A stretch of 53,526 bases of DNA, from the NCBI GenBank assembly GCA_900769985.1, contig CAAGIS010000142.1, positions 1-53,526 of the forward strand, in the 5' to 3' direction. Under the pieces are notes generated by a model that made no database searches, was not told the DNA's origin, and worked only from the letters and a program-made list of their open reading frames with translations. The translations under genes and the position numbers were made by a program. This DNA comes from Spirochaetia bacterium. GTDB lineage: Bacteria; Spirochaetota; Spirochaetia; Treponematales; Treponemataceae. Positions 25,791 to 34,676 of the stretch are shown piece by piece (positions within the stretch are counted from its first letter, which is position 1; each line of letters opens with the position of its first letter).

Positions 25791-27020
25791 TTATTTACTC
25801 ATCAGGCAGGCGAGTGTTTCGGCGTCTTTTATTAGGTTTTCAATAATACAGTATTCATTCGGCATATGGGCGGTTTCGTCGAGTGTGCCCCACACTACGC
25901 AGTCATAACCTTTATTACGCAGTTCAGCACCTACAGTTCCGCCACCGATACCAATTGTTTTTGAAACAATACCATGAGTTTCTTTTAATGCAAGTGACAG
26001 ATGTTTTACTACTTCACAGTCTTTTGGAGTAGCAGCAGACTGCGCCCTTTGTAAAACCCTGTATGAAATTTTCACGTTGTATTCGTTTTCAACTTTCTTA
26101 CATATTTTATCTGTTTTTAAAAGAACTTCATCACATGAATAGCACGGCAAAATCCTGCAGTCCATGCAGAAAACGTCGCTTCCCGGAATTATGTTAACGC
26201 CATCTACATTCGTCTTTCGCAAAGTCGGCTCAAAAGTGGAATACTCAGGCGAAAAAAGTTCATCATGCCTGTCAAAAGTTTTTTTAAGTTCAGCATTGAG
26301 TTTTACGGCAAGAGCTGAACCTGCAAGACATGCGTTTTTTCCTTCGTCAGGTCTTGAACCATGACACTGTTTGCCTGATGTCGTAAATTCAAGCCACAAA
26401 ATGTTTTTTTCTGCAACTTCGATAGTTTCGCCCTTTGAATCTCCCCCGTCTGGAATAATTATAAAATCATTCTTTCTGAAAAGATTTGTATTTTCAAGCA
26501 GCCAGATAATTCCGTAATGGCTTCCGACCTCTTCGTCTGCAGCAAACAGAAGTTTTACAGTATGCTTTGGTTTAATGCCAAGGCTTGCATAAGCCCACAC
26601 CGCAGCAAACGCAGAAACAAGTCCCTGCTGATTGTCTTCAACACCACGTCCAAAAAGTTTGCCGTCTTTTTCGACAACGGTCCATGGGTCAGTATTCCAT
26701 AAAGACAAATCACCTGCAGGAACTACATCTAAATGCGCCATAACCCAAACTGTAAACTCATCGCTTTCACCTTCAATTGTTGCAACAAGATTAGGTCGTA
26801 TTCCGCCTTTTGCACGGGAATCAGGAGCATCGTACCGCGATAAATTTTTTATTCCGTGATTCAATAAAAATGATTGCAGTGCTTCGCATTTATCAAGTTC
26901 ACCGTCACCGCCATTTTCCGGAGCAAGAGCCTTATGACTTGTCAGGATTTTTTGGAGTTCAACATATTCAGAAGTATGTTCCCGTATAAATGTCCGCAAT
27001 AAACTGCAATCCACTATCAT
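25791..27020 (-). CDS. M20 family metallopeptidase
   Basis: A 409-residue zinc-dependent amidohydrolase/dipeptidase of the ArgE/DapE/PepV group. Metal ligands and catalytic residues are visible in order: VMAHLDVVPAGD (His, Asp), GRGVEDNQQGL (bridging Asp), FAADEEVGSHYG (Glu-Glu) and the final HMPNEY histidine. The substrate is not predictable; an acyl amino acid or a dipeptide is likely. The frame is open to 27080 but the ATG at 27020 is preferred: an AGGA site precedes it and it starts 10 bases after the galE stop. It is cotranscribed with galE. Confidence 0.88.
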   Translation of the reverse strand: MIVDCSLLRTFIREHTSEYVELQKILTSHKALAPENGGDGELDKCEALQSFLLNHGIKNLSRYDAPDSRAKGGIRPNLVATIEGESDEFTVWVMAHLDVVPAGDLSLWNTDPWTVVEKDGKLFGRGVEDNQQGLVSAFAAVWAYASLGIKPKHTVKLLFAADEEVGSHYGIIWLLENTNLFRKNDFIIIPDGGDSKGETIEVAEKNILWLEFTTSGKQCHGSRPDEGKNACLAGSALAVKLNAELKKTFDRHDELFSPEYSTFEPTLRKTNVDGVNIIPGSDVFCMDCRILPCYSCDEVLLKTDKICKKVENEYNVKISYRVLQRAQSAATPKDCEVVKHLSLALKETHGIVSKTIGIGGGTVGAELRNKGYDCVVWGTLDETAHMPNEYCIIENLIKDAETLACLMSK

Positions 27021-27030
27021 TTTATTTTTC

Positions 27031-28014
27031 CTATTTGTGTTCTTCGTTATATTTTTTATATGCTTTATAAGTCGTTTCAATCAAAGTGTCAATATCAGAA
27101 TACTGTGCTTTCCAGTTCAGTTTTTCAGCTGCAAATTTTGCAGAAGCTACAAGACATGCAGGATCGCCCGGCCGCCGTTCAACATAGTCAGCAGGAATTT
27201 TTTGTCCTGTAATTCTTCTTGCAGATTCAACCATTTCAGTAACAGAAGTTCCATTTTCGCTTCCGAGATTAACAGTAAGGCTTTCGTTATTTTTTACGAT
27301 GTAATCAAGTGCCTTTACGTGAGCAATTGCAAGGTCAGTAACATGAACATAATCGCGGATGCAAGTTCCGTCACGAGTATCATAGTCATTGCCGAAAATC
27401 TTCATCTTTTCGCGCATTCCGCAGGCAACTTCCATAATTACAGGCAGAAGGTTTGCAGGATTCTGTTCAAGTCCGTAAATAACACCTTCCGGGTCATAAC
27501 CGGCAGCATTAAAATAACGGAGGGCTGCAAACTTTAATCCTTTGAGTTTATCATACCAGCCCATAAACTGTTCGATAGAAAGTTTTGTATAACCATAATA
27601 GTTTTCAGGATTTTTCGGATGTTTTTCGTCAATAGGCAGATATTGAGGTTCGCCAAAAACTGCCGCACTTGAAGAGAAAACCATATATTTACAATTGTGT
27701 GCTACAGCTGAGTTGAGAATGTTTAAAGTTCCGGTAATATTATTTACAGAATATTTTTCCGGAACAATCATAGATTCGCCAGCTGCCTTAAATGCTGCAA
27801 GATGAATAAACGCATCAAAGCCGCGTGAAAATGCTGCATCAAGACTTTCTTTGTGAAGAATGTCGCCTGCAATAAAATCGTTCTCTTTAAAAAGATTCTG
27901 CAAAAGTCCGCTTGAAAGATTATCAAAAACAGTTACTTTGTGACCGTTTTTCATCAATTCTTTTACAACGTGACTTCCAATATAGCCTGCTCCGCCAATT
28001 ACCAAAACTTTCAT
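27031..28014 (-). CDS. galE: UDP-glucose 4-epimerase
   Basis: Interconverts UDP-glucose and UDP-galactose. The 327-residue short-chain dehydrogenase-type protein shows the NAD+ loop GGAGYIGSHV from residue 7, the SSSAAVFGE serine segment, the catalytic YGYTKLSIEQ Tyr-x3-Lys and the RYFNAAG motif typical of GalE. GGAGG lies 6 bases before the ATG. Just downstream of its promoter is a perfect inverted repeat with the CG centre of LacI-family operators, so it may be sugar-regulated. Confidence 0.95.
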   Translation of the reverse strand: MKVLVIGGAGYIGSHVVKELMKNGHKVTVFDNLSSGLLQNLFKENDFIAGDILHKESLDAAFSRGFDAFIHLAAFKAAGESMIVPEKYSVNNITGTLNILNSAVAHNCKYMVFSSSAAVFGEPQYLPIDEKHPKNPENYYGYTKLSIEQFMGWYDKLKGLKFAALRYFNAAGYDPEGVIYGLEQNPANLLPVIMEVACGMREKMKIFGNDYDTRDGTCIRDYVHVTDLAIAHVKALDYIVKNNESLTVNLGSENGTSVTEMVESARRITGQKIPADYVERRPGDPACLVASAKFAAEKLNWKAQYSDIDTLIETTYKAYKKYNEEHK

Positions 28015-28047
28015 AAGTAGCCTCCAAAACTCAAATTGTTTGCAACA

Positions 28048-28071
28048 AATTGCGCAATCGGTTGCGCAATT
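28048..28071. promoter_or_regulatory. Candidate LacI-family operator at galE
   Basis: A perfect 24-base inverted repeat: AATTGCGCAA, centre TCGG, TTGCGCAATT. The core matches the AANCGNTT pattern typical of LacI/PurR-type operators. It lies immediately downstream of the predicted galE transcription start, 33 bases before the ATG, where a bound repressor would block elongation. Alternatively the RNA could form a hairpin, but no T-tract follows. Confidence 0.55.
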
Positions 28072-28079
28072 CTTTTATT

Positions 28080-28108
28080 ATTCTATAACCTTTTAACTAT
28101 TTTATCAA
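28080..28108 (-). promoter_or_regulatory. galE promoter
   Basis: On the minus strand, TTGATA (28103-28108) and TAGAAT (28080-28085) with a 17-base spacer, immediately upstream of the inverted repeat. Confidence 0.55.
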
Positions 28109-28198
28109 TATTTATAAAAAAAATTTTTCGCCATGCAAAATCAATCTGCACTTCCCTAACTGCTGCAATTTTCACTTCCATAAAAAACACCAATGCAC

Positions 28199-29182
28199 TT
28201 ATAATATAGAGTTTTCAATTTGCTTTTTCAACAGAATCGAAAAAATTGCAGGATAGATGACAGTTCCCCAAACAACAGGAATAAAATATTTTGCAAAACT
28301 TCTTATCTCAGGCAGTGCTTTGCAAAAAATCAGAGGAACTAAAAATTCCTGCAAAATTACAAGTGTCAGAATTCCTGCAACACCGACAATTATTTTTTCT
28401 CTCTTATCCTGCGGAACTAAAAATTTTACAAAGCGCCTTTCAAAAATTCCAGCTGTTAAAAAACCGAGAATAATTCCTGCACTTTTTAAAACATCAAGTT
28501 TCATTTTTGCAGGGTCACAAGAAAGTTCCGAAAGAGCGCCTGCGTTAAGTTCACTGATTATAAAGACAGGATAACTTTTAAAAACTGAATAAATTAAAGC
28601 ACAAATCACAGCAAAAATAAAAAAGACATTAAAAGCAATCCATGACTTTTCGTTTCGTTCAGCCTTATCAAAAATAAAGCCAAAAGCAAAAACACAGAGC
28701 GCGCCGATTAAAAGACCAATGCACACATCCTGCACCGTATGAGCGCCAAGCCAGTTTCTTGAAAACGCCGTAAGAAACGGAATCACAGAAAGAATGACAC
28801 AAAGAAGGCATCTTTTTTTCGCTCTGACTTTTCCCTGCCATAAAGCCATTCCAAAGTAAGAAGCAGAAACCGCAGTCGCATGTCCGCTCGGAAAAGAATA
28901 CCCGGTCGCACTTTTTTCTGCAAGCAAATCAATATGAAGCCGGCTGTCTTTTATCCAGGGACGCACAACGCAGGCGCATACTTTTACTACATTAGTTATA
29001 AAAGAAGCAAGTGAATAACAGAATAAAATCTTTGCGCCTGCCTTTTTTTCAATGCACCAGTAAATCACAAACGGAACTAAAAAACTCGTTACAAGTCCGA
29101 CTTCAGAAAAGAAAAAAAACACAGGAGTAAGCCAGCTTAAAATTCCTTCCCGAAGATTCTGCAGTAAAAAAAGATAATCCAT
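28199..29182 (-). CDS. PAP2-type membrane phosphatase
   Basis: A 327-residue integral membrane protein of the PAP2/PgpB superfamily, which dephosphorylates lipid phosphates such as undecaprenyl pyrophosphate or phosphatidic acid. The three-part active site is complete: KVCACVVRP (KX6RP), YSFPSGH, and SRNWLGAHTVQD (SRx5Hx3D). About eight hydrophobic segments are seen, more than the usual six, with extra helices at the C-terminus. It lies 24 bases after the MFS gene and is probably cotranscribed. A GGAAAG site precedes the ATG. Confidence 0.88.
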   Translation of the reverse strand: MDYLFLLQNLREGILSWLTPVFFFFSEVGLVTSFLVPFVIYWCIEKKAGAKILFCYSLASFITNVVKVCACVVRPWIKDSRLHIDLLAEKSATGYSFPSGHATAVSASYFGMALWQGKVRAKKRCLLCVILSVIPFLTAFSRNWLGAHTVQDVCIGLLIGALCVFAFGFIFDKAERNEKSWIAFNVFFIFAVICALIYSVFKSYPVFIISELNAGALSELSCDPAKMKLDVLKSAGIILGFLTAGIFERRFVKFLVPQDKREKIIVGVAGILTLVILQEFLVPLIFCKALPEIRSFAKYFIPVVWGTVIYPAIFSILLKKQIENSIL

Positions 29183-29206
29183 GTTCTTAAACTTTCCATT
29201 TTTTTC

Positions 29207-30358
29207 TTAAATTTTTTCTGAACATTTTGAACGTTCAATTATCATCGTAAAAACTATAATCAGCCCAGTCAGTATAATGCCGGCTGCAGGAACAATTTTA
29301 AATCCTGCATGAATTGCAAGGTTTCCAAAAACAGGCGGAATCAAAGTTGAACCGACATAAGCACATGCCATCTGCTGTCCGATAATTTTCGGCGATAACG
29401 CTGAACCAAAACGGCGCGGAGTTCTATGTATCATTGACGGATAAATCGGAGCACAGCCAAGCCCGATTAAAAACACAAACACATAAGAAGCCATCACGTT
29501 GCGGCAAATCAAAAAAATAAAAGAAGAAATACAGGCAGTCGCCGCACCAATGTAAATCATTTTCTTCACGCCAATCTTGTCAGACACAAAGCCCGAGATA
29601 AACCTTCCCAAAGTTATGCCGACAAAAAACGCTGAACTTGCCTTAGCCCCGAGTTCTTCAGAAGTTTTCAGCACTTGAACAAAATAAGTTGCAATCCACA
29701 AAATACAGCTTGACTCATAAGCACAGTAGCAGAAAAAAGAAAGAAGCGCAAAAACGCGTGTCCGGATATTTACAGTCGGCTTAAAAACCTCTTCGCCTTC
29801 TTTTGCAGAATCATCATCACGCCCGCGCCACAACGGCATCGATGCAAATTGAACGACTGCAAGGACTGCCTGCATTAATGCAATGATTCTGTATCCTGTT
29901 CTCCATGTAGAATTCTGAATTGAATACGAAAGTATTAAAGGACCTGCCGTTGCACCAAGTCCCCAACAGCAATGCAGAAACGACATATGGCTTGCCTTAT
30001 AATGAACGGCAACATAATTATTAAGCGCAGAATCAATCGCCCCTGCTCCAAGTCCCAAAGTTACCGCAAGAGGAAAAAGCATCCAGAACTGAGGCACGAC
30101 AGAATACCCGAGAATTGACAAAGCCGTAAGGGCTGTAGAAACCGCAATAATTTTTGCCGTACCGAACCATTTATGAAATTTCTGCGCCATAAGAGATGAA
30201 ATCACAGTACAGAACGCAGTTGTCATTCCGACATACCCTCCAAAAGGAATCGGAACTGCAAACTCTGGCTGCATTACAGGCCAGACAGCACCAAGGAGAC
30301 TGTCTGGAAGTCCAAGACTGATAAACGAAAAATAAATTATAATCAACAAAAAAGTCAT
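29207..30358 (-). CDS. Major facilitator superfamily transporter
   Basis: A 383-residue protein with about 12 hydrophobic segments. The layout resembles the FucP/COG0738 sugar-transporter branch: N-terminal SLGLPDSLLGAVWPVM, the GLGAGAIDSALNNYVA helix and HCCWGLGATAGP. The solute is unknown. A promoter (TTACAA-N17-TAGAAT) ends 6 bases before the ATG, so its mRNA should be leaderless. PAP2 follows on the same transcript. Confidence 0.85.
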   Translation of the reverse strand: MTFLLIIIYFSFISLGLPDSLLGAVWPVMQPEFAVPIPFGGYVGMTTAFCTVISSLMAQKFHKWFGTAKIIAVSTALTALSILGYSVVPQFWMLFPLAVTLGLGAGAIDSALNNYVAVHYKASHMSFLHCCWGLGATAGPLILSYSIQNSTWRTGYRIIALMQAVLAVVQFASMPLWRGRDDDSAKEGEEVFKPTVNIRTRVFALLSFFCYCAYESSCILWIATYFVQVLKTSEELGAKASSAFFVGITLGRFISGFVSDKIGVKKMIYIGAATACISSFIFLICRNVMASYVFVFLIGLGCAPIYPSMIHRTPRRFGSALSPKIIGQQMACAYVGSTLIPPVFGNLAIHAGFKIVPAAGIILTGLIIVFTMIIERSKCSEKI

Positions 30359-30364
30359 AAAACC

Positions 30365-30393
30365 ATTCTATATCCACAAAAAAATAATTGTAA
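30365..30393 (-). promoter_or_regulatory. MFS transporter promoter
   Basis: On the minus strand, TTACAA (30388-30393) and TAGAAT (30365-30370), spacer 17; 6 bases separate the -10 from the ATG. Confidence 0.6.
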
Positions 30394-30432
30394 GCACTTT
30401 TTTTTGCTTTAATAAAACAAAATTCACAAAAA

Positions 30433-30464
30433 AAAATCACACAGAAAAAAATCCATGTGATTTT
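30433..30464 (-). terminator. Terminator of the AspT-like transporter gene
   Basis: On the minus strand, AAAATCACA and TGTGATTTT form a 9-base stem followed by a long T-run. Confidence 0.8.
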
Positions 30465-30492
30465 ATTGCAAACTGTCTGTCAAAAGCCAGTC

Positions 30493-31734
30493 TTAAAATG
30501 CCATGATAATTATTTTTGCCGCAAGTACAATAGAAACAAGCGCAAAAGGATAAGTTGCAGCATAAGCGGCAGACACTTCGTCAGTTCCGGCAGTTGCAAT
30601 CAAAGTTCCCAAAGCAGGAGTAGAAGTCATACCGCCCGTAATCGAACCGAGGTTATTCAAAATGCTGAGTTTGAATACATAGCGCGCAATAATGTAACCT
30701 GCAATCATCGGCACTGTAGTCATTACTGCACCATACAAGAAATATGTCCAGCGGAATTTATCAATAAAGTTTACGCCGCCCGGAACACCAGCACCAATCA
30801 AGAACAGAACAAGACCAAGTTCACGCATAAAGTTAAGAGTATCTTTTTTAATGCGGCAGTCAATTCCACCTATATGAGCAAAGTGTCCTACGATAAGACC
30901 TCCGATTAAACAGCCGCCTGAGTTTCCGAGAGAAAAATTAATACCAGGAATTTTTACAGCACCGATAAGACAGCCTAAAGCAATCGCAAGGAAGAACGCA
31001 AAAAATCCGAACGGTTCAATCGCAAAAAGTTTTCCCTTTGGTTCAGGAATTTCAACCTGATTTGCGGCATGAAAGTGTTCAACCTCTTTTGCCATATTTA
31101 CTTTAAGGATTTTCGGAAGAATCTGTACAAAAAGAACAACACCGAGAACACCGAACGTATACGCAATTCCATAACCTGCCGTAACGTCAGCTTCAAGAGT
31201 AGAAACAACGCCCGAAGCTTTTGCCGCTTCATCAAGCGCAACTGCAACTTCCTTTCCTGCACTGAAACCCGGTGTAGAAGTAAGTCCTCCTGTCAAAAGA
31301 CCGACAGCCATAGAAGACGACATATTCTTGTCAAGAACGGCAAACAAAACTGCAGTTCCGGCTCCGATGGCAATAATGATTATCCCCAAAAGAATATAAG
31401 CCAGCGTACTTTTATTGAAAGAACGGAAAAACTTAGGACCTGCAATCAAACCTACTGCCGTAACAAACAAAGCAGTTCCGATGTTAGAAACAATCCCGAA
31501 ATTACCTTTTATTTTTTCACTGAAAAGAAAAATCTCTTTTGCACCGATATTGAACGACGGAATAAAATGAGCAAGAACTCCATACAATAAAGCAACAAGA
31601 AGGACTCCAGCTGTTCCAAGTTCAATTCCTTTAATTTTAATACCGCCGACAAGATAACCGATTGTGCCGATGGCAAACACAACAAAGATAAATGACAGGG
31701 CAGAAGAACAAAGCCCGGCTAGATAAGCAGTCAT
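30493..31734 (-). CDS. AspT/YidE-family antiporter (short form)
   Basis: A 413-residue membrane protein of the aspartate:alanine exchanger superfamily. The family's duplicated motif appears twice: GLLTGGLTSTPGFSAG in the first half and GSITGGMTSTPALGTL in the second. Classical members (about 550 residues) carry two soluble TrkA_C domains between the halves; here the middle is short (about 205-235, HAANQVEIPEPKGKLF) and these domains are missing. The substrate is not known. A strong promoter and an AGGAG site precede the ATG. It is divergent from icd. Confidence 0.82.
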   Translation of the reverse strand: MTAYLAGLCSSALSFIFVVFAIGTIGYLVGGIKIKGIELGTAGVLLVALLYGVLAHFIPSFNIGAKEIFLFSEKIKGNFGIVSNIGTALFVTAVGLIAGPKFFRSFNKSTLAYILLGIIIIAIGAGTAVLFAVLDKNMSSSMAVGLLTGGLTSTPGFSAGKEVAVALDEAAKASGVVSTLEADVTAGYGIAYTFGVLGVVLFVQILPKILKVNMAKEVEHFHAANQVEIPEPKGKLFAIEPFGFFAFFLAIALGCLIGAVKIPGINFSLGNSGGCLIGGLIVGHFAHIGGIDCRIKKDTLNFMRELGLVLFLIGAGVPGGVNFIDKFRWTYFLYGAVMTTVPMIAGYIIARYVFKLSILNNLGSITGGMTSTPALGTLIATAGTDEVSAAYAATYPFALVSIVLAAKIIIMAF

Positions 31735-31767
31735 TCATTACTCCTATAAAAAAAATGATTATCTGAC

Positions 31768-31796
31768 ATTATAATACTATGGAAGAACTTATGCAA
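31768..31796 (-). promoter_or_regulatory. Promoter of the AspT-like gene
   Basis: On the minus strand, TTGCAT (31791-31796) and TATAAT (31768-31773), spacer 17. Confidence 0.7.
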
Positions 31797-31845
31797 TCTG
31801 GGCAGATACAATTTTGCATGCGACTGATAATTTTTAAAGCGCTTG

Positions 31846-31874
31846 TTGTACAAAAAAAACAGATTTTATATAAT
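31846..31874 (+). promoter_or_regulatory. icd promoter
   Basis: TTGTAC (31846-31851) and TATAAT (31869-31874), spacer 17. Only 8 bases separate the -10 from the ATG at 31883. Confidence 0.7.
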
Positions 31875-31882
31875 GCACCATT

Positions 31883-33091
31883 ATGGCAAAGATACAGATG
31901 AAAAATGCAATCGCTGAACTTGACGGCGATGAAATGACCCGTGTTTTATGGAAAGTAATAAAAGATGAACTTTTATTGCCTTTTGTTGATTTGAAAACTG
32001 AATATTTCGATCTTGGATTAAAAAGTCGTGATGATTCAGATGACAAAATTACATATGCCTCTGCAGAAGCAATCAAGCGCCTTCATGTCGGAGTAAAATG
32101 TGCAACGATTACTTCAAATCAAGCCCGCGTTGAAGAATACAACCTGAAGCAGCTTACACCTTCACCAAACGGAATCATCCGTGCAGAACTTGACGGCACA
32201 GTATTCCGCGAACCGATTTTTGTAAGCAACATTCACGGAACAGTAAGCTGCTGGAAAAAACCGATTGTACTCGGCCGCCATGCTTACGGCGATGTCTATA
32301 AAAACTGCGAAATAAAATGCCCTTCAGCAGGAAAGGCTGAACTTGTATTTACCGGCACTGACGGAAAAGAAATCCGAAAGACAATCATGGATATGAAAGG
32401 ACCTGGAATCATTCAGGGAATCCACAATCTTGACAATTCAATCGAAAATTTTGCACGTTGCTGTTTTACTTACGCAATCGACAAAAAACTTTCTGTCTGG
32501 TTCGGTGCAAAAGATACGATTTCAAAAATATATGACGGAAATTTTAAGGCAATTTTCCAGCGCATATTTGACGAAGAATACAAAGAAAAATTCGAAAGTG
32601 CAGGAATTGAATATTTCTACACTTTAATCGATGATGCCGTTGCACGTGTAATGAGAAGTGAAGGCGGCTTTATGTGGGCTACAAAAAATTACGACGGTGA
32701 CGTTATGAGTGACATGATTGCATCTGCATGCGGAAGCCTTGCTATGATGACATCTGTTTTAGTAAGTCCTGACGGAAACTTTGAATACGAAGCAAGCCAC
32801 GGAACTGTTCAAAAACATTATTACCGTTATCTTAAAGGCGAAAAAACTTCGACAAATCCTGTAGCTACAATATTCGCATGGACAGGTGCTCTTGCAAAAC
32901 GCGGTGAACTTGACAATACTCAGGAACTTACTGATTTTGCAAAGAAACTTGAAAAGGCAACTTTACAGACTATTGAAGAAGGTTACATGACAGGCGATAT
33001 TGCGCACATTGCAGAACCAAAAGCAAAAGCTGTCTTGAACTCATGGGAATTTATTGCAGAAATAAAAAAACGCCTACAGGAATCTTTATAA
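31883..33091 (+). CDS. icd: Isocitrate dehydrogenase, eukaryote-like NADP type
   Basis: Oxidatively decarboxylates isocitrate to 2-oxoglutarate. The 402-residue protein matches the homodimeric type II (mitochondrial-like) enzymes rather than the E. coli type: ELDGDEMTRVLW at the N-terminus, LKQLTPSPNGIIRAELDGTV-like substrate region, RHAYGDVYK, and the end of the nucleotide site EASHGTVQKHYYRY. NADP+ use is inferred from the family. It probably supplies 2-oxoglutarate for glutamate synthesis. No other citrate-cycle gene is nearby. Its stop codon abuts that of the convergent murI with no gap. Confidence 0.93.
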   Translation: MAKIQMKNAIAELDGDEMTRVLWKVIKDELLLPFVDLKTEYFDLGLKSRDDSDDKITYASAEAIKRLHVGVKCATITSNQARVEEYNLKQLTPSPNGIIRAELDGTVFREPIFVSNIHGTVSCWKKPIVLGRHAYGDVYKNCEIKCPSAGKAELVFTGTDGKEIRKTIMDMKGPGIIQGIHNLDNSIENFARCCFTYAIDKKLSVWFGAKDTISKIYDGNFKAIFQRIFDEEYKEKFESAGIEYFYTLIDDAVARVMRSEGGFMWATKNYDGDVMSDMIASACGSLAMMTSVLVSPDGNFEYEASHGTVQKHYYRYLKGEKTSTNPVATIFAWTGALAKRGELDNTQELTDFAKKLEKATLQTIEEGYMTGDIAHIAEPKAKAVLNSWEFIAEIKKRLQESL

Positions 33092-33922
33092 AATTCCGCC
33101 CCATTCAAGATTATATTTTGAACAAATCACATCATATTCATTCTTGTCTTTTTCAGAAGAAAAGCCTGTTATGAATAGATGTGATTTTTTTTGACCGTCA
33201 TCACAGCTGTCATCCTGACTTCCAAGGCTATATTTTTTTTCGCCAAAAGAAAAACACGTATCAAGAATATTAAGCGCACGATTTACAACTCCCTCGCGCG
33301 AATCTACAACCTTTACGTTTTCTCCTGCCGCTTTTTGAATCACATCAGAAAGATTTAAAAAATGAGTGCAGCCAAGAATTATGACGTCACATTCCTTTTC
33401 CTTAAAAAAACTGACTGCAGGCAAAACTGCTTTTAAACATTCATCCTCTGAGGCAGTAAAAGATTTTTTTTCGATAAAAGAAATAAGTTCTGGGTCAGCC
33501 CGGAATACAAGTTCACAGTCAGCTGCAAAATGATTTTTCAAATCAATGTTATACGGATTTTCTACAGTCGAGCGAGTTGCAAGAAGACCGATTTTCTTTT
33601 TTTTGGAAAACGATGCAGCAAGTTTTATTGCAGGAACAGTTCCTACAAACTGGGTATCAGGAAAAACTTCCCTAAGTACATTAAGGGCATTGACACTCAT
33701 CGTATTGCATGCAATGACAAAAATTCGCGGTGCAAATTTTTCAATTACTTTTCTTACAATTTCAACAACGCATTTTACTATTTCTTCATGAGTTTTTTCA
33801 CCATAGGGAAAATTTTTTGTATCGGCAATATATACACTTGAAACGCCCGGACGTTTTTTAAGAAGATATGTCAGATAAGGAATTCCGCCAGTTCCAGAAT
33901 CTAAAAAAACAAAATCAACCAT
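33086..33922 (-). CDS. murI: Glutamate racemase
   Basis: Makes D-glutamate for peptidoglycan by a two-cysteine mechanism. The 278-residue protein has LDSGTGGIPYLTYL at the N-terminus, FPYGEK, the first cysteine in VIACNTMSVNAL, and the second in ILGCTHFLNL. The N-terminus and length are normal. It provides the substrate for MurD, encoded about 14 kb away. No strong Shine-Dalgarno site is seen. The stop codons of murI and icd are adjacent in the palindrome TTATAA. Confidence 0.93.
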   Translation of the reverse strand: MVDFVFLDSGTGGIPYLTYLLKKRPGVSSVYIADTKNFPYGEKTHEEIVKCVVEIVRKVIEKFAPRIFVIACNTMSVNALNVLREVFPDTQFVGTVPAIKLAASFSKKKKIGLLATRSTVENPYNIDLKNHFAADCELVFRADPELISFIEKKSFTASEDECLKAVLPAVSFFKEKECDVIILGCTHFLNLSDVIQKAAGENVKVVDSREGVVNRALNILDTCFSFGEKKYSLGSQDDSCDDGQKKSHLFITGFSSEKDKNEYDVICSKYNLEWGGIL

Positions 33923-33966
33923 TTTACTATTCCAATTTTTTCAGAGATTCCGATAATTTTATCCAT

Positions 33967-33995
33967 TTGACTAATTAATCGCAATAGCTTACCAT
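33967..33995 (+). promoter_or_regulatory. Promoter of the pentapeptide/MBL operon
   Basis: TTGACT (33967-33972) and TACCAT (33990-33995), spacer 17; the ATG at 34002 follows after 6 bases, predicting a leaderless transcript. Confidence 0.55.
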
Positions 33996-34001
33996 ATCTG
34001 T

Positions 34002-34676
34002 ATGTACTCAAAAAATAATTGCATTGAACCGGGATGCCTCAATACGTCACTATCAACTTTTGACAGTGATCACAACATTACAGAAACTCCCGGCTACTGT
34101 CTTGACCATATCGCAGACAAAGAAAAAGTCAAACAGGAAATTTATAACTATATAAATTCTCATACAAAAATTGTCGGCCTTAATGCAGCAGGAATTACTT
34201 TTGAAAACATCGACTTGACAGACAAGCGTTTTTACGGCTGCAATTTCATGCACTGCAAATTCATCAATTTACATTCTACTGGATTCAGAAGCAGAATGAG
34301 CATGTTTGACTTTTCAGTTTTTTCTGACTGCAATCTGCTCCAGTCAAACATGCAGTTTACGTCTTTTGCAGGTTCAACTTTTTCGCATACACTTTTTACA
34401 GGCAGCGACATGATTCAGGATAATTTCGGCGGAATTCAATCTTATCAGTCTTCTTTTGATGACTCAGATTTGTATAATTCCCGTTTTATCCGCGCAAAAC
34501 TGATTGACACTTCTTTCAGAAACTGCAACGTAAAAAAAACGCTTTTCCGTCTGATTGAACAGCAGAATGTTTTATTCAAATATTCAAATACGCGCGAAGC
34601 AATTTTTGACGAAGAACAAAGCCAGCTTTTTATAGGTCAGCTTGATGATAAAAATCCGTCAGAGGGAACTGTATGA
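34002..34676 (+). CDS. Pentapeptide-repeat protein with N-terminal zinc-site motif
   Basis: A 224-residue protein. The N-terminus has C7-x4-C12 and later C33-x2-H36 (GYCLDH), a possible small zinc site. Residues about 65-195 form degenerate pentapeptide repeats (units such as NIDLT, CNFMH, CKFIN, SVFSD, CNLLQ, STFSH, SSFDD, SDLYN, TSFRN), which fold into a right-handed square helix. Function is unknown; these proteins often act by binding or mimicking other macromolecules. It is the first gene of a three-gene operon, overlapping the next gene by ATGA. Confidence 0.75.
   Translation: MYSKNNCIEPGCLNTSLSTFDSDHNITETPGYCLDHIADKEKVKQEIYNYINSHTKIVGLNAAGITFENIDLTDKRFYGCNFMHCKFINLHSTGFRSRMSMFDFSVFSDCNLLQSNMQFTSFAGSTFSHTLFTGSDMIQDNFGGIQSYQSSFDDSDLYNSRFIRAKLIDTSFRNCNVKKTLFRLIEQQNVLFKYSNTREAIFDEEQSQLFIGQLDDKNPSEGTV

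Noticed and set aside
25621..25908. Plus-strand reading frame with a 27-residue repeated peptide
   Set aside because: It exists only because the 81 bp repeat is a multiple of three; one unit is 80 bp, no ribosome site is present, and it runs antisense into the M20 peptidase gene.
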